64,000 nt of DNA from Cochliopodium minus (GCA_024220525.1 JAMYWO010000167.1:27613-91612); one strand, 5' to 3'. Positions 41,601 through 54,929 are shown, counted from the first letter of the stretch. The notes: generated from the sequence alone by a model not told the origin. Numbers and translations: made by a program.

Positions 41601-44600
41601 CTCAAATAATCAATTTTGGGACGATGGATGATATATTACTTTCTCTCCAATCCATCAAAAAGATGTCAGTAAACTTCATTCTGATGCACGATACAAGTAA
41701 TCGAAATCTCAATTCTTTTGTGAAATTTTTCATAGATCTTTTTTTTTTTTTTCATAGATCTCAGAAAGAAAATTCTTCACGCTCTCGAAAACTTTGCAGT
41801 GGTCATGGAGAAAAGAAAGAACAACGACAAAGACTTTTTCAAGGAACAGACAAACGAAGTTTTTAAAATCTGCATTTATACACTCAAGAACATTTTTGCA
41901 GAATTCTACAAAAAGTCACAACTAAATTGGGAAACAAGGCTCTTGTTTACACTGACGCTGAAGAATTTTATAAGATATCATCTGCAATTCTTTGAGAGTT
42001 CAAAGTGTGATGATTACATGATCAATATCTTCATTAGAATGCTACTCAAAGACAAGAACCATCTCGTAAGATTATACATGGCTGAGGCAATAACCATTTT
42101 GTTCAAGATTTATGACGATCAAACATCTATCTTTGATGAAATTTACAAATTTTTGGGGCAATTACTAAGTGGTAAAGAAAATTAATAAACCTTCATTCTT
42201 ATGGAAGAATTTTTAATTTCATTTAGGTGAGGAAAAATATGAAGCTATTGAGTTTAAATCTACCTCGTTGCTTACCCTGTTTGAAATCGCTTGTGTGAGC
42301 GAAATAAATGAACCAAGGATCATTTTTATCTTTTGTGATAGATTTTTCCAGGACGAAAGCTCCAGGGTCTTCATCAAAAGCCACATCAAAAACATTTCCA
42401 AGAAATTCCACTTTCCATCTGTATCTCATTATTTCCAACAACACGTATTATATCTTTTACAAGAGTGGTACAAAACAAACAGAACTTTAGAAGAGTTTCC
42501 TTATACCCTTTTTAATTATGAAGATTATGAGGAATTTTTGAAAATAAATTCCTCATATATCATACCTCTTTCTATTTTCATGAAAAACAAGTCCACTTTC
42601 GAGAATTTTTCTAAAATCCTCCACACTTCTCCTGAGGCTCTCATTGCCCAAAATTGGGGGAAAATTTTTGCATACGTTTGGCCATTGTTGATAATCAGTA
42701 ATAGCAGCAAAAATAATGATGAAATTCAAAAAGCAAAATCTCATACCCAATTTATCTACTCTTTTGTCAAAGAAAAAGGTATATAATTTATTTTCATATA
42801 TCATTTAATATTTATTTTTTTAATAGATGTCCAAAATTTGATAAAAACAAAGATTTTTGAAATATCAATTGAATTGTTCAATATAACTGACTTTTGCGAA
42901 GATGTTGAAATCCTCCCTCCTTTTTACTCTGCCAAAGTGGTCAAGAACACTTTTGAATATCTAGGAAACGGGTTTCAATTAGGGATAGAGAGTTTGCTCT
43001 TTGATCAACCCGATACCATGCAAAGAATCATTCTTTTTTTGAACGAAAAAGTATTTTTGTCAAGGCAGTCGTCCAAAGAACATATCCTCCAGCTTTTTGA
43101 GATGTTATTGGGATTCATCCAAACAAAGATACATACCAAGATATCTACTACCAGAGATCTCATCCATTTCCTCATCAGAATCCTGAATTCAGAGCTAAAT
43201 TCTGCTACCCGTTGCATTGTGCTACTTAGCAAGCTTTGTAAGATATTGATCCAATCTGATCCTAGTGTGCTAGAAAAATTTCTCACTTTGATAGTCACTG
43301 TTTTGAATTCTATGATTGACGAAAATGTAGAAGCTTTAAATCTGATGAATTTTTTGATTATCGAAAACAAAAATGTTCTGATCAATGGTATCTCAGAGTT
43401 GGTTAGATTTGTTGATAAACCAAAACTCAATGAGGTACTGGATTTCGCTAAAAAAACAAAGGGATGGTGTTTGGAGAAAGAGATACTAAATTTCATCAAA
43501 ATTTCCAATACTTCTTCTTTTTACAGAACCATTGCATCTCGCCATCTCAAGAAACAACTAGAAGCAAACAAAGAGGAGTTTTATAAATTGTACGAATCTG
43601 ATCAACAGCTCATCTCTAATCTAATTTGGAAGTTGATAGAGTTTTCCTCTCCTTCTCAGGAAGAATCTACCATACTCGCAGCTGCAAGATGTTTAGGGGA
43701 AATAGGATTCCTCAATATCGATATAGTTGCCTTTAAAAATAAGAATGTCAATTCTTTGCCTCTACCTGTAAGTACTTACACTCGAAATCCAACTATTTTT
43801 TTTTTTAAAATCAATAATTTAATTAGTTGTTGGTTGTGAAATCTTTAAACAATTTTTTGATTGATTCCAATATCGAGATTTTGAAAATAGCATCCGAAAG
43901 CATGAGAAAGTTTTTATCCATTCAAGATGGCATCAATGCAATTTCTCAGCTAGAGAATTTTACAAATTTTGATTTAGAGTTTGGAGAAGACTTCATGCAG
44001 TACTTGGCACCTTTCAAAAGAAGCAAAAGTTTGGCCAAACAAGGAGTTGACAAAACTTTTGTCATATGCAAAATAGAAATTTCAGATGAGAGTTTATGGC
44101 AAACAGAAGGAAAATTGTATGCTGAATGGATCTCCAATCTTACTGGGAAATTATGTGAATTTGTTGACGGAGAAATCTTTAACATCTGTGCTCCAATGTG
44201 CTTTGTTAAATCTGGATTTGCTGAATCGATCTTCCCTCATCTCATTTTTTATATCACAAAAACGATGGGAGGAGAAATATCTGAAATCATTTCCAAGAAT
44301 ATAATGAAATACGTAATAGAACCAACTGCTAAACTGAAAAATTTTTCATCCCAACAAAATTTTCAGTCTTTTGAAAGCACTTTCGAAGAAAATGGCAAAA
44401 ATGTAAATAAATCCTGTGTTCAGATCATCCTGTATACACTCAACTTTTTGAGGATTCAAGTTGCAAATGAACTTGCCGAAAATCTTGACTTTGAAGGTGT
44501 TCCAAAGACCCCAACAAAGAACATGTTGGAATACGAGAAACTTCCTTTTTGGAAAAACATTGACTTTCTCACTGTTTCACAAGCTGCTCAAGTATGCAAT

Positions 44601-47600
44601 AACTTTACCACTTCCATTTTGTACATCGAGCTTGCTTACCAACAAAAATTCGGAGATATCAACCTAAATGAGGAAATCTCCAAAATCAAAAAAGAAAAAG
44701 AAGATGATATCATTTATTTGAAACTTCTCTTGGAGGCTTACAGTAATATTGATGAACCAGATAACATTTATGGAGTTAGAATTAACGATATTGAATCTCA
44801 AATAAAGATAAATGAGCATGAAGGGAACTGGACAAAGGCACTTTCTAGCTATGATAAAATTCTCTACTCTGATTCGATTGTCAACAGCTTAGTTCAGCCG
44901 ATTACCCTCCAAAAACAAGATAGTTTCAGAAACACTAGTATCAATTTCTACTCTGAAGAAGATCCTTATTCTCTGAAAAACCAATCAAGGGTAGGTGTCT
45001 TGAAATGTCTTCACAATCTTGGCCAGTTTCACCTCTTGGAACACACCCTAAGAGCTTATGGTAACATAAATAGCGAAATCATTTCAGAATACCAATACCA
45101 AACAGCCTGGAGAAACTCCAATTTCCACATCGAAATGAAAAACACGCCCCAAAATCTTGAAAGTAAAGTTATTGGTTTCAATTTTGGCGCTTTTAATTGT
45201 TTAAAGTCTTTGAAAGAAGGAGATGAGTATTCTTTTAAGCAGTTTCTTGAAAAATGTTATTTTTCTTCGGTGACACACATCTCTACACTAGAAAGTTCCA
45301 AAAAAATTTTGCAATCATTGTCAAAGCTAAATTTTTTCAGAGAAATTGAAAATTCTTGGTCCAGCATGTACAATGAAAAAAGAATCGAGAATGGAATTGA
45401 CAAAATAGAAATTGAATGGAATAGAATTGCCTCCTACAAAGGGTATTACGATCTAATAGAACCCATCATCGTGTTGAGAGGGACACTATCGAGAATAATG
45501 TGTGGAGATAAACATTTATTTCAATATCTTATTGATTATGCTTCTTGGGCGAGAAAAAATGGCAAATTTACCATCGCATCAAACTGTATTTATCAACTCA
45601 AACTTTTAAGATCCAAAACCAAAAAGACACAAACAATTAACTTGGATGAAGAAAACATCAAGAAAATCTCTTTTTCTTCAGAGATTGCTTCCAGGCACAA
45701 CGGAGAAGAAATAGCAATAGGATATGAAGAAGCGAAAATACTGTGGAAAAGTGGGGAGACTGATAATTCACTTTATGTTCTCAAGGGCCTCCTATCACAT
45801 CCTAATCTGACTTCTGATAACAAATGGAACACAAAGGTTCTGATGAATGTGGGAAACTATCTGAGTTTAAGAAAAACAGAGACACATGATACGATCTCGG
45901 ATTATTTAGGCAAGGCGATTGTCAATTCAAGGAATGATGCACAATTAAGATCGAAATCCAATTACATTTATGCCAAATATTGCGATTCCAAATACAGTGA
46001 TATATTGATTAAGAAACAATCTGTTGATTGGACTTACTCGCAAGATTTGTTGAGACAAAAAGAAAAGGATATCCAAAAGTACCAAAAATTGTTAGAGAAT
46101 CCAAAGACTCTGACTGAAGAAAATAAAAACGATATAAGAAGACATCTCTCGAGTGCTCAAAAGCAGTACGCCATTGATAAAAAAGAGATTGATGAAATTG
46201 AAAAGAAAATGGAGGAATATCTGAAAGAAGCGTTGCTCCATTACATCAAATCTATAGATTGTGGTGATGATCACGATGAAGTAGTTTTTAGGATCTGTTC
46301 CTTGTGGTTTGACAACAACAAAAATGACAATACAAGTGTTATTTTGAACAAAAACATCAAAAATGTTAGCGGGCATAAATTCATCAAGCTATTTTATCAA
46401 CTTGCCAGCAGATTGTGCAGTCAAGATACTAATTTTGGTAAGGTTTTGTTCGCACTAAACTCTAAAATCTCCATTTGTTATCCTCACCATTCTCTCTATC
46501 AATTACTTGCATTGTCAAATGGAAGAGAAGTACCAGAAAAGAACTCGGTCAAAGGAAAAAACAACATTTTTGTTGATGAAGCCAAAATAAAAGTTGCCCA
46601 ACAACTCATCGGCCATCTCAGTAACAAAAACAAATATCTCAAAAGTGTCATCGACCAAATGACTGCTTTATCTAACGCCTACATTGAACTTGCTTTTTAT
46701 CAAATCCCCACCAATCATTCAAAAGAGAGGAACAAAGCACTTCAATTAGTCGGAAAGATCGTTTCAATAAAAGATTTGCATTTTGCATCTGTTGCAACTT
46801 TGGATGTTCCCCTTCACAACGAAGAGACTCTCAAATCGGTCGATAAAAACTTTTTTCCTACTGCTTTGAAGTTGATTTCCGTTTCAAGATTTGAGAAGAC
46901 CTACAAACTTGTTGGTGGGTTGAATTTGCCCAAAGTTATTGATTGCATTGGATCCAATGGCCAAAAATACAAACAACTAGTAAAAGGTAATGATGATTTA
47001 AGACAAGATGCTATCATGCAACAGTTTTTCATCATGGTAACTTTACTTTTTGAAAATATTTGTTTAAAAAAAAATATAAATAAATTTTTTTTTTAAATAG
47101 GTGAACCATTTGCTCTCAAAAGATCCTAAATCAAGATTAAGAGGATTGACAGTTAGAAATTATAAAGTGATACCTTTAACCCCTTGTGCAGGAATTGTTG
47201 AATGGGTCAACAACACTCAACAAGTAAACCTTTTGTTTTTTGTTTTTAATTTTTTAATTATCTTAATTCTTCAAGATTGGAGGGTGGTTAGTTGGAGTAA
47301 ATACTAATTGGGAAAGACAGAACTGTGCTCATGCAAGATATAGGCCAAATGATATTCCTTCTATGGAAGCAAGAAGAATACTTTCAGAAAGAAATGATAA
47401 ACCAAAAGCATACAGCGAAATCTGTTCAAAATTTAAACCTGTTTTCCATCATTTCTTTTTGGAATATTGGCCAGAACCTCATGAATGGTTTGAAAAGAGA
47501 CTGAGCTACATAAGAAGTATTGCGTCCAATTCCATGGTGGGCTATATTGTAGGTTTGGGAGACAGGCACTCTCAAAACATTTTGATAGACATGAAAACAG

Positions 47601-48085
47601 CAGAAGTGATCCACATAGACTTGGGTGTTGCTTTTGAGCAGGGAAAACAGTTGAGAGTTCCTGAAATTGTTCCATTTCGTTTAACAAGGGACATTGTGGA
47701 TGGGATGGGAATCAATGGAACGGAGGGAGTATTCAGGAGGTGTTGTGAAGAGACTTTGAGAGTTTTGAGAGAAAATCACGAGTGCTTGTCAAATATTGTT
47801 GAAGTTTTCATTCATGATCCTTTGTACAAATGGACTATTTCCCCTCTTAAAGCTATTAATTTACAAAAAAACCAAGGAGGAAGTGATATTCAAATAAACT
47901 CTGAAAACAATCATATGATCAATGATGAAGCCAAAAACGTCATTTTTAGAATCAATCAAAAGTTAAAAGGTTATGAATATGGGGAAGCTTTTAGTGTTGA
48001 AACACAAGTCAAGCTATTGATACAGGAAGCCCAAGACCCAGATAAATTGTGCAAAATGTACCCTGGATGGGCTCCCTTTTTATAA
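38617..48085 (+). CDS. ATM: ATM/Tel1 PI3K-related protein kinase
   Basis: A very large gene of about twelve exons and roughly 2900 residues, beginning at ATG 38617 (MNEISSTILNYETSIKKEKL). This start segment resembles the TAN motif of ATM/Tel1. A HEAT-solenoid region follows to about 43.8 kb, and the FAT domain lies in the long exon 43827-47040. The kinase domain carries GLNLPKVIDCIGSNGQKYKQ, GNDDLRQDAIMQQFF, VGLGDRHSQNILID (catalytic loop), VIHIDLGVAFEQGK (DFG-equivalent DLG) and FRLTRDIVDGMGINGTEGVF. That last phrase is diagnostic of ATM as opposed to ATR or TOR. The FATC ends LIQEAQDPDKLCKMYPGWAP at the C-terminus. It should act in the nucleus as the double-strand-break checkpoint kinase. 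All catalytic residues are intact. Exon borders in the N-terminal half (39.1-39.95 kb) are approximate. Confidence 0.93.
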
Positions 48086-48182
48086 TTTTAAGATTATTTA
48101 TTCACAAATTAAAATATTCGAAATATATACTGTAAATTTTTTTCTTTGTTTCTGAATTTTCCTAATAAAATTTAGAGAAAAA

Positions 48183-48280
48183 TATTTTGAGAACACAAAT
48201 TGATAAGTAATAAAAATGCAGAGCTATCCAAGAAATTATCTTTTTTTATATCTTTTATTTAACAAATCTTTTTAAATTCT
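48183..48280. promoter_or_regulatory. Promoter block shared with the second peroxidase gene
   Basis: Upstream of peroxidase copy 1, TTTTGAGAACACAAATTGAT and, 30-40 nt on, TATCTTTTATTTAACAAATC recur almost unchanged upstream of copy 2 (50417-50510), while the sequence between differs. This suggests duplicated promoter elements. Confidence 0.55.
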
Positions 48281-48312
48281 CATAAACTTTAAATAAGAAA
48301 ATAAAAAAAAAT

Positions 48313-50272
48313 ATGAAATTTTTGATATTTCTTTGTTTGATAGTTTTTGCATTGGCACAAACTACACCAGAATATAGATCAATTGATGGAACTGGAAATA
48401 ATAAAGCCAATCCAACATGGGGAAGTCAAGGAATTCCTCTCGAGAGAAAGATGCCCATCAGATATGCAAATGGATTTTCAACAGTAAAAAAAAAATATAA
48501 ATTAAATTTTTTTCTTTGATTTCTTTGATTTCTTTTTTATAGCCTACAGGAGGATTGAATTCAAATCTTTTATCACCAAGAGCAATATCCAATGCCATTG
48601 CAGGAAGAACACCCGAACAAAATATCCCATCAGAACTCTCCAATTCAATCTTGACAACATTTTGGGCCCAATTAATGGATCATGATTTGACGTTTTCTCC
48701 AGATTTCAAAGATGCAACAGGACAATGTCTTGTACACTTTGATATTGATATCCCCAAGGGTAAAAAAAAAAATTTTTAATTTAATAACTTTTTAAATCTA
48801 ATATTAAATTCCTGTTGTTGATTATTAATTTTTGAATAGGTGATTTCTTTTTTGATAGTGAAGGAGTTGGTGGTAAAAAGATGGAATTTTGCAGAGCTAT
48901 AAATATTACTGGATCAGGAACAAATGCAAGCAATCCATTGAAATTCGCCAACAGAATATCTGCTTGGATTGATGCAACTATGGTTTATGGAAATACAGAT
49001 GCCAGAGCTAAAGCATTGAGATCATTCAAAGATGGTTTGTTGAACACATCTGCTGGATTAGATGGAGACTATTTGCCTTTGAATGATAATGGACAAGGGG
49101 GTGTAATCATCACAATGGGAAATGCAGTAATCAAATTTCCAGACACCAAATTGTTTATGGCAGGAGATCCAAGAGCGAATGAAAATCCAATCTTGCTTTC
49201 TCTTCATACAATGTTGGTTAGAGAACATAACAGAATGGCCAGATTATTGCCTGCAAAAATGACAGATGAAGAAAAATATCAACAAGCAAGAAAGATGTTG
49301 ATTGCTTTCGTTCAAAAGATCACCTATGAAGATTTTCTTCCAACCATCTTGGGAACAACTTTGCCAAAATATACAGGTTACAAAAGTGATGTAAACCCAA
49401 ACATTTTTGAATTCTTTTCCACTGCTGCTTACAGATTTGGTCACGATCAATTAACTAATGTAATTCTTCGTTTGGATCCTCTTGGAAAATCCATCAAAGA
49501 AGGACCTGCTTTGCTGAGAGATGTCTTTTTTGATATGGATGCTTTCAAAAAAGTGGGAGCTTCTGCTTATTTGAGAGGTGCTTCTGTCAATCCTCAAAGA
49601 ATCATCGATTCTGTCCTCGAAGATGATGTAAGAGTCTTTTTGTTTGGAAAAGGACCTGCTTCTGCTTTAGACTTGGTTGCAAGAAACATTCAAAGAGCTA
49701 GAGATATTGGTATGGGATTCTACAACGAAGCAAGAAAAGCATATAATTTGCCTACTTGTGATACTTTTGCTTGTGTCAACGACAATCCTGAAATCGTAAC
49801 AATCTTGAACAATTTGTATGGAAAAGATAATGTCACTTTTCTTGACTGCTTTGTTGGAGGTCTTTTGGAAAAGAAAGCAAACTCTAAATCTAAATTGGGA
49901 CTCCTTTTTGCCACTGCTATTTCTGATCAATTTCAAAGAATCAGAGATGGTGATAGATTTTGGTATCAAAACCCTGGTGTATTGACCAAAGCTGAACTGA
50001 AAGAAGTTGAAGGAACAAAAATCTCAGATATAATGCTCAGAACTACTGATTCAAAGGTTGTTCCTGTTGATGCATTTAATAGAAGAAATGTTCCTCCTGA
50101 ACAAGTTTTCAATCCTCAAGAAAACACCAAATGGATCATTGCAATCATTGTTTTGACAATTGTTGCTGGTATCTGTATCATCGTTATCATTGGTCTTTGC
50201 TTCGCAAAGAGTAACAGTAGAAAAGTTGACGATAATCAGTTGTATGACAAGCTAACAGACAACCACAATTAA
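48313..50272 (+). CDS. Animal-type haem peroxidase, membrane-anchored, copy 1
   Basis: Three exons (48313-48483, 48543-48759, 48840-50272), 606 residues. A signal peptide is evident (MKFLIFLCLIVFALAQ). Peroxidase motifs: FWAQLMDHDLTFSP (distal His, with Gln before it and Asp after it for the haem ester), WIDATMVYGNTDARAKALRS, GDPRANENPILLSLHTMLV followed by REHNRMARLL (distal Arg and the Glu for the second haem ester), and AAYRFGHDQL (proximal His). Near the C-terminus a single membrane helix (IIAIIVLTIVAGICIIVIIG) and a short basic-acidic tail follow. It should therefore be an ectoenzyme or phagosomal/secretory membrane enzyme using H2O2. Relatives include peroxinectins and myeloperoxidase; the membrane anchor is less usual. 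All catalytic residues are present. Confidence 0.93.
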
Positions 50273-50416
50273 TTACTTGGGGAAAATAAATCAAAATAAA
50301 TTAAAAATTTTTGATTTCAATAAATTTTTTCAAAAAATAAAATGTTAAAACTTTATTATTTATTTAAATTTTCAGTTGAGATATCTAAAGAAGGAATAAA
50401 GATTAGTTTGAGAAAT

Positions 50417-50510
50417 AATTTTGAGAACACAAATTGATAAGGAATAAAATGGAAAAGTAAAAAATAATTGTTTTTTATATCTTTTATTTAACAAATCTTT
50501 TTAAATTCCT
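50417..50510. promoter_or_regulatory. Promoter block shared with the first peroxidase gene
   Basis: This is the counterpart of 48183-48280: the same two conserved blocks at similar spacing before the start codon of peroxidase copy 2. Confidence 0.55.
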
Positions 50511-50547
50511 TCAAACTATTTTAATAAATAAAAAATAAAATAAAAAA

Positions 50548-52507
50548 ATGAAATTTTTAATATTTCTTTGTTTGATAGTTTTTGCATTGGCACAAACTAC
50601 ACCAGAATATAGATCAATTGATGGAACTGGAAATAATAAAGCCAATCCAACATGGGGAAGTCAAGGAATTCCTCTCGAGAGAAAGATGCCCATCAGATAT
50701 GCAAATGGATTTTCAACAGTAAAAAAAAAATATAAATTAAATTTTTTTCTTTGATTTCTTTGATTTCTTTTTTATAGCCTACAGGAGGATTGAATTCAAA
50801 TCTTTTATCACCAAGAGCAATATCCAATGCCATTGCAGGAAGAACACCCGAACAAAATATCCCATCAGAACTCTCCAATTCAATCTTGACAACATTTTGG
50901 GCCCAATTAATGGATCATGATTTGACGTTTTCTCCAGATTTCAAAGATGCAACAGGACAATGTCTTGTACACTTTGATATTGATATCCCCAAGGGTAAAA
51001 AAAAAAATTTTTAATTTAATAACTTTTTAAATCTAATATTAAATTCCTGTTGTTGATTATTAATTTTTGAATAGGTGATTTCTTTTTTGATAGTGAAGGA
51101 GTTGGTGGTAAAAAGATGGAATTTTGCAGAGCTGTAAATATTACTGGATCAGGAACAAATGCAAGCAATCCATTGAAATTCTCCAACACATTGACTGCTT
51201 GGGTTGATGCAAGTATGGTTTATGGACAAACAGATGCCAGAGCTAAAGCATTAAGATCATTCAAAGATGGTTTGTTGAACACATCTGCTGGAGTAGATGG
51301 AGACTATATGCCTTTGAATGATAATGGACAAGGAGGTGTAATCATCACAATGGGAAATTCTGCAAAGAAATTTCCAGACACCAAATTGTTTATGTCAGGA
51401 GATCCAAGAGCGAATGAAAATCCAATCTTGCTTTCTCTTCATACAATGTTGGTTAGAGAACATAACAGAATGGCCAGATTATTGCCTGCAAAAATGACAG
51501 ATGAAGAAAAATATCAACAAGCAAGAAAGATGTTGATTGCTTTCGTTCAAAAGATCACCTATGAAGATTTTCTTCCAACCATCTTGGGAACAACTTTGCC
51601 AAAATATACAGGTTACAAAAGTGATGTAAACCCAAACATTTTTGAATTCTTTTCCACTGCTGCTTACAGATTTGGTCATGATCAATTAACTGATGTCATT
51701 CTTCGTTTGGATCCTCTTGGACAATCCATCAAAGAAGGACCTGCTTTGCTGAGAGATGTCTTTTTTGATATGGATGCTTTCAAAAAAGTGGGTGCTTCTG
51801 CTTATTTGAGAGGTGCTTCTGTCAATCCTCAAAGAATCATCGATTCTGTTATCGAAGATGATGTAAGAGTCTTTTTGTTTGGAAAAGGACCTGCTTCTGC
51901 TTTTGACTTGGTTGCAAGAAACTTGCAAAGAGCTAGAGATATTGGTATGGGATTCTACAACGAAGCAAGAAAAGCATACAATTTGCCTACTTGTGATACT
52001 TTTGCTTGTGTCAACGACAATCCTGAAATCGTAACAATCTTGAACAATTTGTATGGAAAAGATAATGTCACTTTTCTTGACTGCTTTGTTGGAGGTCTTT
52101 TGGAAAAGAAAGCAAACTCTAAATCTAAATTGGGACTCCTTTTTGCCACTGCTATTTCTGATCAATTTCAAAGAATCAGAGATGGTGATAGATTTTGGTA
52201 TCAAAACCCTGGTGTATTGACCAAAGCTGAACTGAAAGAAGTTGAAGGAACAAAAATCTCAGATATAATGCTCAGAACTACTGATTCAAAGGTTGTTCCT
52301 GTTGATGCATTTAATAGAAGAAATGTTCCTCCTGAACAAGTTTTCAATCCTCAAGAAAACACCAAATGGATCATCGCAATCATTGTTTTGACAATTGTTG
52401 CTGGTATCTGTATCATCGTTATCATTGGTCTTTGCTTTGCAAAGAGTAACAATAGAAAAGTTGACGATAATCAGTTGTATGACAAGCTAACAGACAACCA
52501 CAATTAA
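50548..52507 (+). CDS. Animal-type haem peroxidase, membrane-anchored, copy 2
   Basis: A tandem duplicate of the preceding gene at a constant offset of 2235 bases, with exons 50548-50718, 50778-50994 and 51075-52507. It also has 606 residues and the same signal peptide, active-site residues and C-terminal anchor. Exons 1 and 2, both introns and the start of exon 3 are essentially identical to copy 1. Amino-acid changes cluster in one block of exon 3 (FSNTLTAWVDASMVYGQTDA versus FANRISAWIDATMVYGNTDA, and NSAKKFPD versus NAVIKFPD), with scattered others later (DQLTDVILRLDPLGQS). The changed block lies beside the distal Arg segment and could tune substrate access. No disabling change is seen, so both copies look functional. 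Confidence 0.93.
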
Positions 52508-52593
52508 TTACATGGGGAAAATAAACCAAAATAAATTAAAAATTTTTGATTTCAATAAATTTTTTTTAAAAAAATAAAATGTTTAAAACTTTA

Positions 52594-54929
52594 TTATTTA
52601 TTTAAATTTTTAGTTCTTTTCCTTTCTTCTTCTAGTTCTCTTTCAATTTCTTCTTTGATTTGTTTTTCTAGCTCTTCATCTTCTGTATCATACTTTTCTT
52701 CCTCTGTATCAAAATTTTCTTCTTTTAAATCTTCGTCCCCATCCTCTATCTCTTTAGCAGTTTGCTTTAGATCATTTGAAACTGAAACATAAATGTTATC
52801 TATTTTTTCTATTTCTATTTTGGTATCGTTATTTTTGGTCTGTTCTCCTTCTCCTTGATTCTCCTGTGAAGAGATACCCAAAGAAAAAGGATACTTGAAA
52901 AAGGTATCTCTTTGATTAGAATTTGTGGAAGAAAGATACACATTATCAAGATAAAAATTAAGATGTTTTCGGAGAGATTGATTTTCCTCTTTTAAAGAAA
53001 CATTTTCTAAAGAAAAATTTATAAAAAAAACTTTAAATATTTTGAATTATTACCAAAATCTGATTTCATTTTTTTTTCTTTGTTGAAATCAGAGACTACT
53101 TTAAGTTTTTCGTGTTCTTGAAGAAGAAATTTGTGAGCACGAGTTTCTTTGAGAAGATCTTCATCCAATTTACTGAGTAGCTTTGCAAGGGTCCTGTTTT
53201 CTTTTTTCTGTTTTTCCATTTTCTCCCTATTTTTTTCTATTTCCAACTCCAATTCGTTTACTCTTGACAGCTGACTCTTTATTCGACTTATTTTTTTTTT
53301 AAATAAATTTTCAAATGAAAGTTTATTTTTTATTTTAATACCTGTTGTCTTCATTGGAAGTGTTTATGTTGTTTCTTGATTCGAATTTTAAAAGAAATTT
53401 TAAGTGAGAAATCTCCTCTTGGTTCTGCTTTATTATATTTTCAAATCCCTATTAAGGAAACATTAAAATTTTTTTTTGCAACATTTTGAAAAGATACCTG
53501 AACACGGAGGGACTCTGAACTAAGGGAATTGTTTAATTGTAAAACAGATTTTTCTTGAAGGTTGTTTAGGGATTTTAGCTCTTCTATTTCGTTTTGGTGA
53601 TTGACGGAATGACTGTTGGATTGTTCCAGTAGAGACCTCAGGTGATCAATCTCATATTTCAATTTGTTTTTCTCTATTTGTTCTGCATTTATTTCTAGTT
53701 AATTTTTAAGAAAAAAAATTGTAAAAACCATTAGAAAAAAATTTATTAAAAAAAAATTGTCAAAAAATAAAAATATTAATAAGAAATAAAAATAAACAAT
53801 ATTTTTTTTTGAAAAAAATAAACAATATATTTTTTTTAAAAAAAAAAATGGAATAAAAAATAAATAAAATATTTAATTCAAAAATAATTCCTGTAAAATA
53901 AAAGAAATAACAAATTTGAATTTTAATTTTAAAAAACCTTGTTGAAGAAAACTGATTTCTTCTTCAACTTCCAGGAAGAGCTGGGATTTATCATTGTAAC
54001 GAGTAGCTAAATCGTTGTACTGAATAGAAAGAGAAGAGTATGCTTTTTTGAGTTTCTCTAACTGCAAATCATTTTCGAGCATTTTTCTTTTCAGATTTTC
54101 ATTTTTTATTTCCTCCATTTCGTTGGCAAGTTTTCTCGTGCTTTTTTTTTCTACAGATAAATTTTTTTCTAAGTGTTTTATGTTCCTTTCTTTCTTCAAT
54201 ATTTCTTCTTTTAATCCTTTGATTTCTTTTTTGGAAAAAATTTTTTTTTTTGTGAGATTTTTCACTCCCTTTTTTAAAGTTTTTTTTATTTTTTTTTTGT
54301 GAGTTTAAACCTAAATCTTTTTGGGAGATGGTGTTTGTCAAATTTTTTTCTTTTTTCTTCATTTCTTTGGTGAGATGGCCTATTTCTGATTTCAATTCTA
54401 TTTCCAAGTTCTTGTTTTCTTGTTTTTCTAAATGTATTTCCACATTACTTTTTTTTTTTTGGATAGGATAAAATTTAATTTTTTTTTATTTTTGGAATAA
54501 AGAAATATAATTTATTGATCCTTTATCATTTTTTATTAGTTTTTGGTTGATCTCAATATATAACAGTTATCTTTCTTTATAAAAAAGTTTTTAATTTTCG
54601 AACCTTTTTTTCAATAAGCTCAATTGATCTTGCAATTCATTGATTTTCTTTTCCGATTCGCTCTCCTTGGATTTATTTTTGTCTTTAGAATTGAATTCTT
54701 CGATGAGAATTTCCAATTCTTTGACTCTATCTTCCAAGATTGATTTTCCTTTTTTCTCCTTTTGGATATTCTCTTTGAAGATCTCAATTTCATACTCAAG
54801 ATCTTCCACTTGTTCGATCAAATCATTCTCATTCAAAGAAGAGGCCAATTTTTTTAATAATTCGAAATATTTTGTTTCATTTTCTCCCAACAAAGAAGAA
54901 AATTTTTTGAGTTCATTCAAAATCTCCAT
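52594..54929 (-). CDS. Coiled-coil protein, multi-exon
   Basis: The gene starts at ATG 54929 (MEILNELKKFSSLLGENETK) and continues through exons near 54929-54600, 54440-54100, 54060-53935, 53662-53500, 53340-53050 and 53000-52594. Almost the whole product is heptad coiled coil (Lys/Glu/Leu), ending in a Glu-rich tail (EERKRTKNLNK). No globular domain is recognised; golgin- or kinetochore-fibre-like scaffolds look similar. Around 54220-54300, A-runs on the coding strand separate two overlapping frames (SQKKNKKNFKKG versus VKNLTKKKIFSKKE). Either a short intron or a homopolymer error lies there. The fragments read as one gene because they share strand, composition and splice signals, but that assembly is moderately certain only. 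Confidence 0.6.

Noticed and set aside
43005-43508. 167-residue antisense frame within the ATM gene
   Set aside because: The sense strand is the conserved ATM reading frame; no family features are seen in the antisense frame.
51686-52204. 172-residue antisense frame in peroxidase copy 2
   Set aside because: Shadow of the conserved peroxidase exon; the same frame is interrupted in copy 1.
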